From contig JAFGQD010000024.1 of the NCBI GenBank assembly GCA_016935875.1, positions 1-5,659 of the forward strand: a stretch of DNA of 5,659 nucleotides, read 5' to 3'. The translations under genes were made by a program, and so were the position numbers. Position 1 is the stretch's first letter. Each line of letters starts with the position of its first letter. The stretch comes from Deltaproteobacteria bacterium. Lineage in GTDB: Bacteria; Desulfobacterota; Syntrophia; Syntrophales; UBA2210. Shown one piece after another: positions 4,933 through 5,659 of the stretch. The notes below the pieces were generated by a model. That model had not been told where the DNA came from. It saw nothing but the letters and a program-made list of their open reading frames with translations, and searched no databases.

Positions 4933-5659
4933 CTACAAACCCGATTTGACTCTGTACCGTATCGTGATTTCTTTGTCTCTTGGGACTTGTACATCAAATC
5001 GTATTGTGGATGCATCAACCTTCTTGAAGGGATGAGAGTTGCTTACTATCTCACAGTTTGCCGCCATGGGTTCCAGTACGCCTACCGGTGTATCATCTTC
5101 CCTGTGGTTTCTCAGGACAATTTCCCATTCGGATTCATTCAGTTGGGATGTTATCCGTTTGAAATCTGTCTGCGTTTTTTCCGCTGTTATATCGAAAGCT
5201 TCTCCCGCCTTAAGCCTGACCTTTTCATCTTTCGGTACGTGATGGATCCGGTCCTCGCCTATAAACTGCTGTCCGCCACCTCTGTCTGCCTTGTACAGTC
5301 GTACGGTGCCTTCAGGAAGGGGCATGCCCAATGCGTTCTCTGAAGAGTTCATAAATATAATATATACACTCACCGGCAATTTTATGTTTTTCTCCATGGT
5401 GCGTCCCGTGCGATAGACTGTGGTTCCGCGGACCAGAAACTCTTTTTGCAGTGCGACGCCCGTTGCTTCAAGCAGCTTTATCTGTTTCGTTTGCTTATCC
5501 TTTATGGTTGTCCTGCGTTGTAGATCGTATATGTGATATTCAAAGAAACCCTGTTCTTCAAACTGCTGGGTTGCCGATTTTGCCATACGCATCTCTTGAT
5601 ATGCCCCGTCCATGGCTTTTTTTTGCACCCGATGAACATCTCCGGCTATCAGTTTCAGG
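4933..5659 (-). CDS. DUF4139 domain-containing protein, C-terminal part (5' end outside window)
   Basis: The frame is open from the right edge to a TAG at 4935-4933, giving 241 codons before the stop. It matches the C-terminal beta-rich DUF4139 region (COG5316) of larger proteins of several hundred residues that often carry a signal peptide and coiled coil; those parts would lie beyond 5659. The first visible residues, LKLIAGDVHRV, continue in frame from upstream sequence, so the GTG at 5628 is an internal valine codon, not a start. Visible features include an RTTIKDKQTKQIKLLEA stretch, an EGTVRLYKAD strand, an FIGEDRIHHVPKDEKVRL segment and a final VPRDKEITIRYRVKSGL strand. No catalytic residues are apparent. 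The family is of unknown function; an envelope role is often guessed from signal peptides in relatives. It reads in the same direction as moaA but is separated by 135 bp. Confidence 0.78.
   Translation of the reverse strand, partial: LKLIAGDVHRVQKKAMDGAYQEMRMAKSATQQFEEQGFFEYHIYDLQRRTTIKDKQTKQIKLLEATGVALQKEFLVRGTTVYRTGRTMEKNIKLPVSVYIIFMNSSENALGMPLPEGTVRLYKADRGGGQQFIGEDRIHHVPKDEKVRLKAGEAFDITAEKTQTDFKRITSQLNESEWEIVLRNHREDDTPVGVLEPMAANCEIVSNSHPFKKVDASTIRFDVQVPRDKEITIRYRVKSGL

Noticed and set aside
4921..5343. Plus-strand 140-codon open frame opposite the DUF4139 gene
   Set aside because: The minus-strand frame is a recognisable DUF4139 domain; the plus-strand product has the odd Cys/Tyr/Phe-rich composition of an antisense shadow.
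5626..5628. GTG as the start of the DUF4139 gene
   Set aside because: The frame stays open to the window edge and the preceding residues (LKLIAGDVHR) fit the family, so the gene continues beyond 5659.

Overview
The window looks like a piece of an anaerobic, Gram-negative bacterial chromosome. The best guess is a Desulfobacterota (former Deltaproteobacteria) or Syntrophales-like lineage, with an intermediate GC content. That guess rests on the gene set: an ADP-forming acyl-CoA synthetase alpha-type protein, a DUF2007 protein, molybdenum cofactor gene moaA, an AmmeMemoRadiSam-type radical SAM enzyme and a DUF4139 protein. It also rests on the style of the proteins, not on any marker gene, so the taxonomic call is tentative. 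There are no rRNA or tRNA genes, CRISPR arrays or transposases, and no sign of recent transfer.

Layout, left to right. Positions 1-72 may hold the last 23 codons of an upstream + strand gene; its C-terminus carries QLNLF, the type of peptide that binds the DNA polymerase sliding clamp. Positions 73-243 are non-coding and contain a good sigma70-type promoter. A + strand pair follows: an alpha-type NDP-forming acyl-CoA synthetase (244-1728), and one base later a small DUF2007 protein (1730-1999, GTG start). This pair converges on a minus-strand gene with interlocked stop codons (TTAG at 1996-1999), leaving no intergenic space.

The rest is on the minus strand and reads right to left: a DUF4139 protein cut by the right edge of the window (5659-4933), a 135-bp gap with a candidate promoter, moaA (4797-3802), a class I SAM-dependent methyltransferase (3749-3021), and the AmmeMemoRadiSam radical SAM enzyme (3024-1996). 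The methyltransferase and radical SAM genes overlap by ATGA and are probably translationally coupled. moaA, the methyltransferase and the radical SAM enzyme look like one operon of three S-adenosylmethionine-using enzymes, two of them radical SAM Fe-S proteins.

Most of the window is ordinary metabolic and housekeeping-type sequence. The points most worth a second look are the moaA / methyltransferase / AmrS-like cluster lacking a Memo or AMMECR1 gene in view, the alpha-only acyl-CoA synthetase without its ATP-grasp partner, and a perfect 14-bp inverted repeat with a competing shorter stem inside the 5' part of moaA. I do not see a clearly new multi-gene defence or mobile system here.
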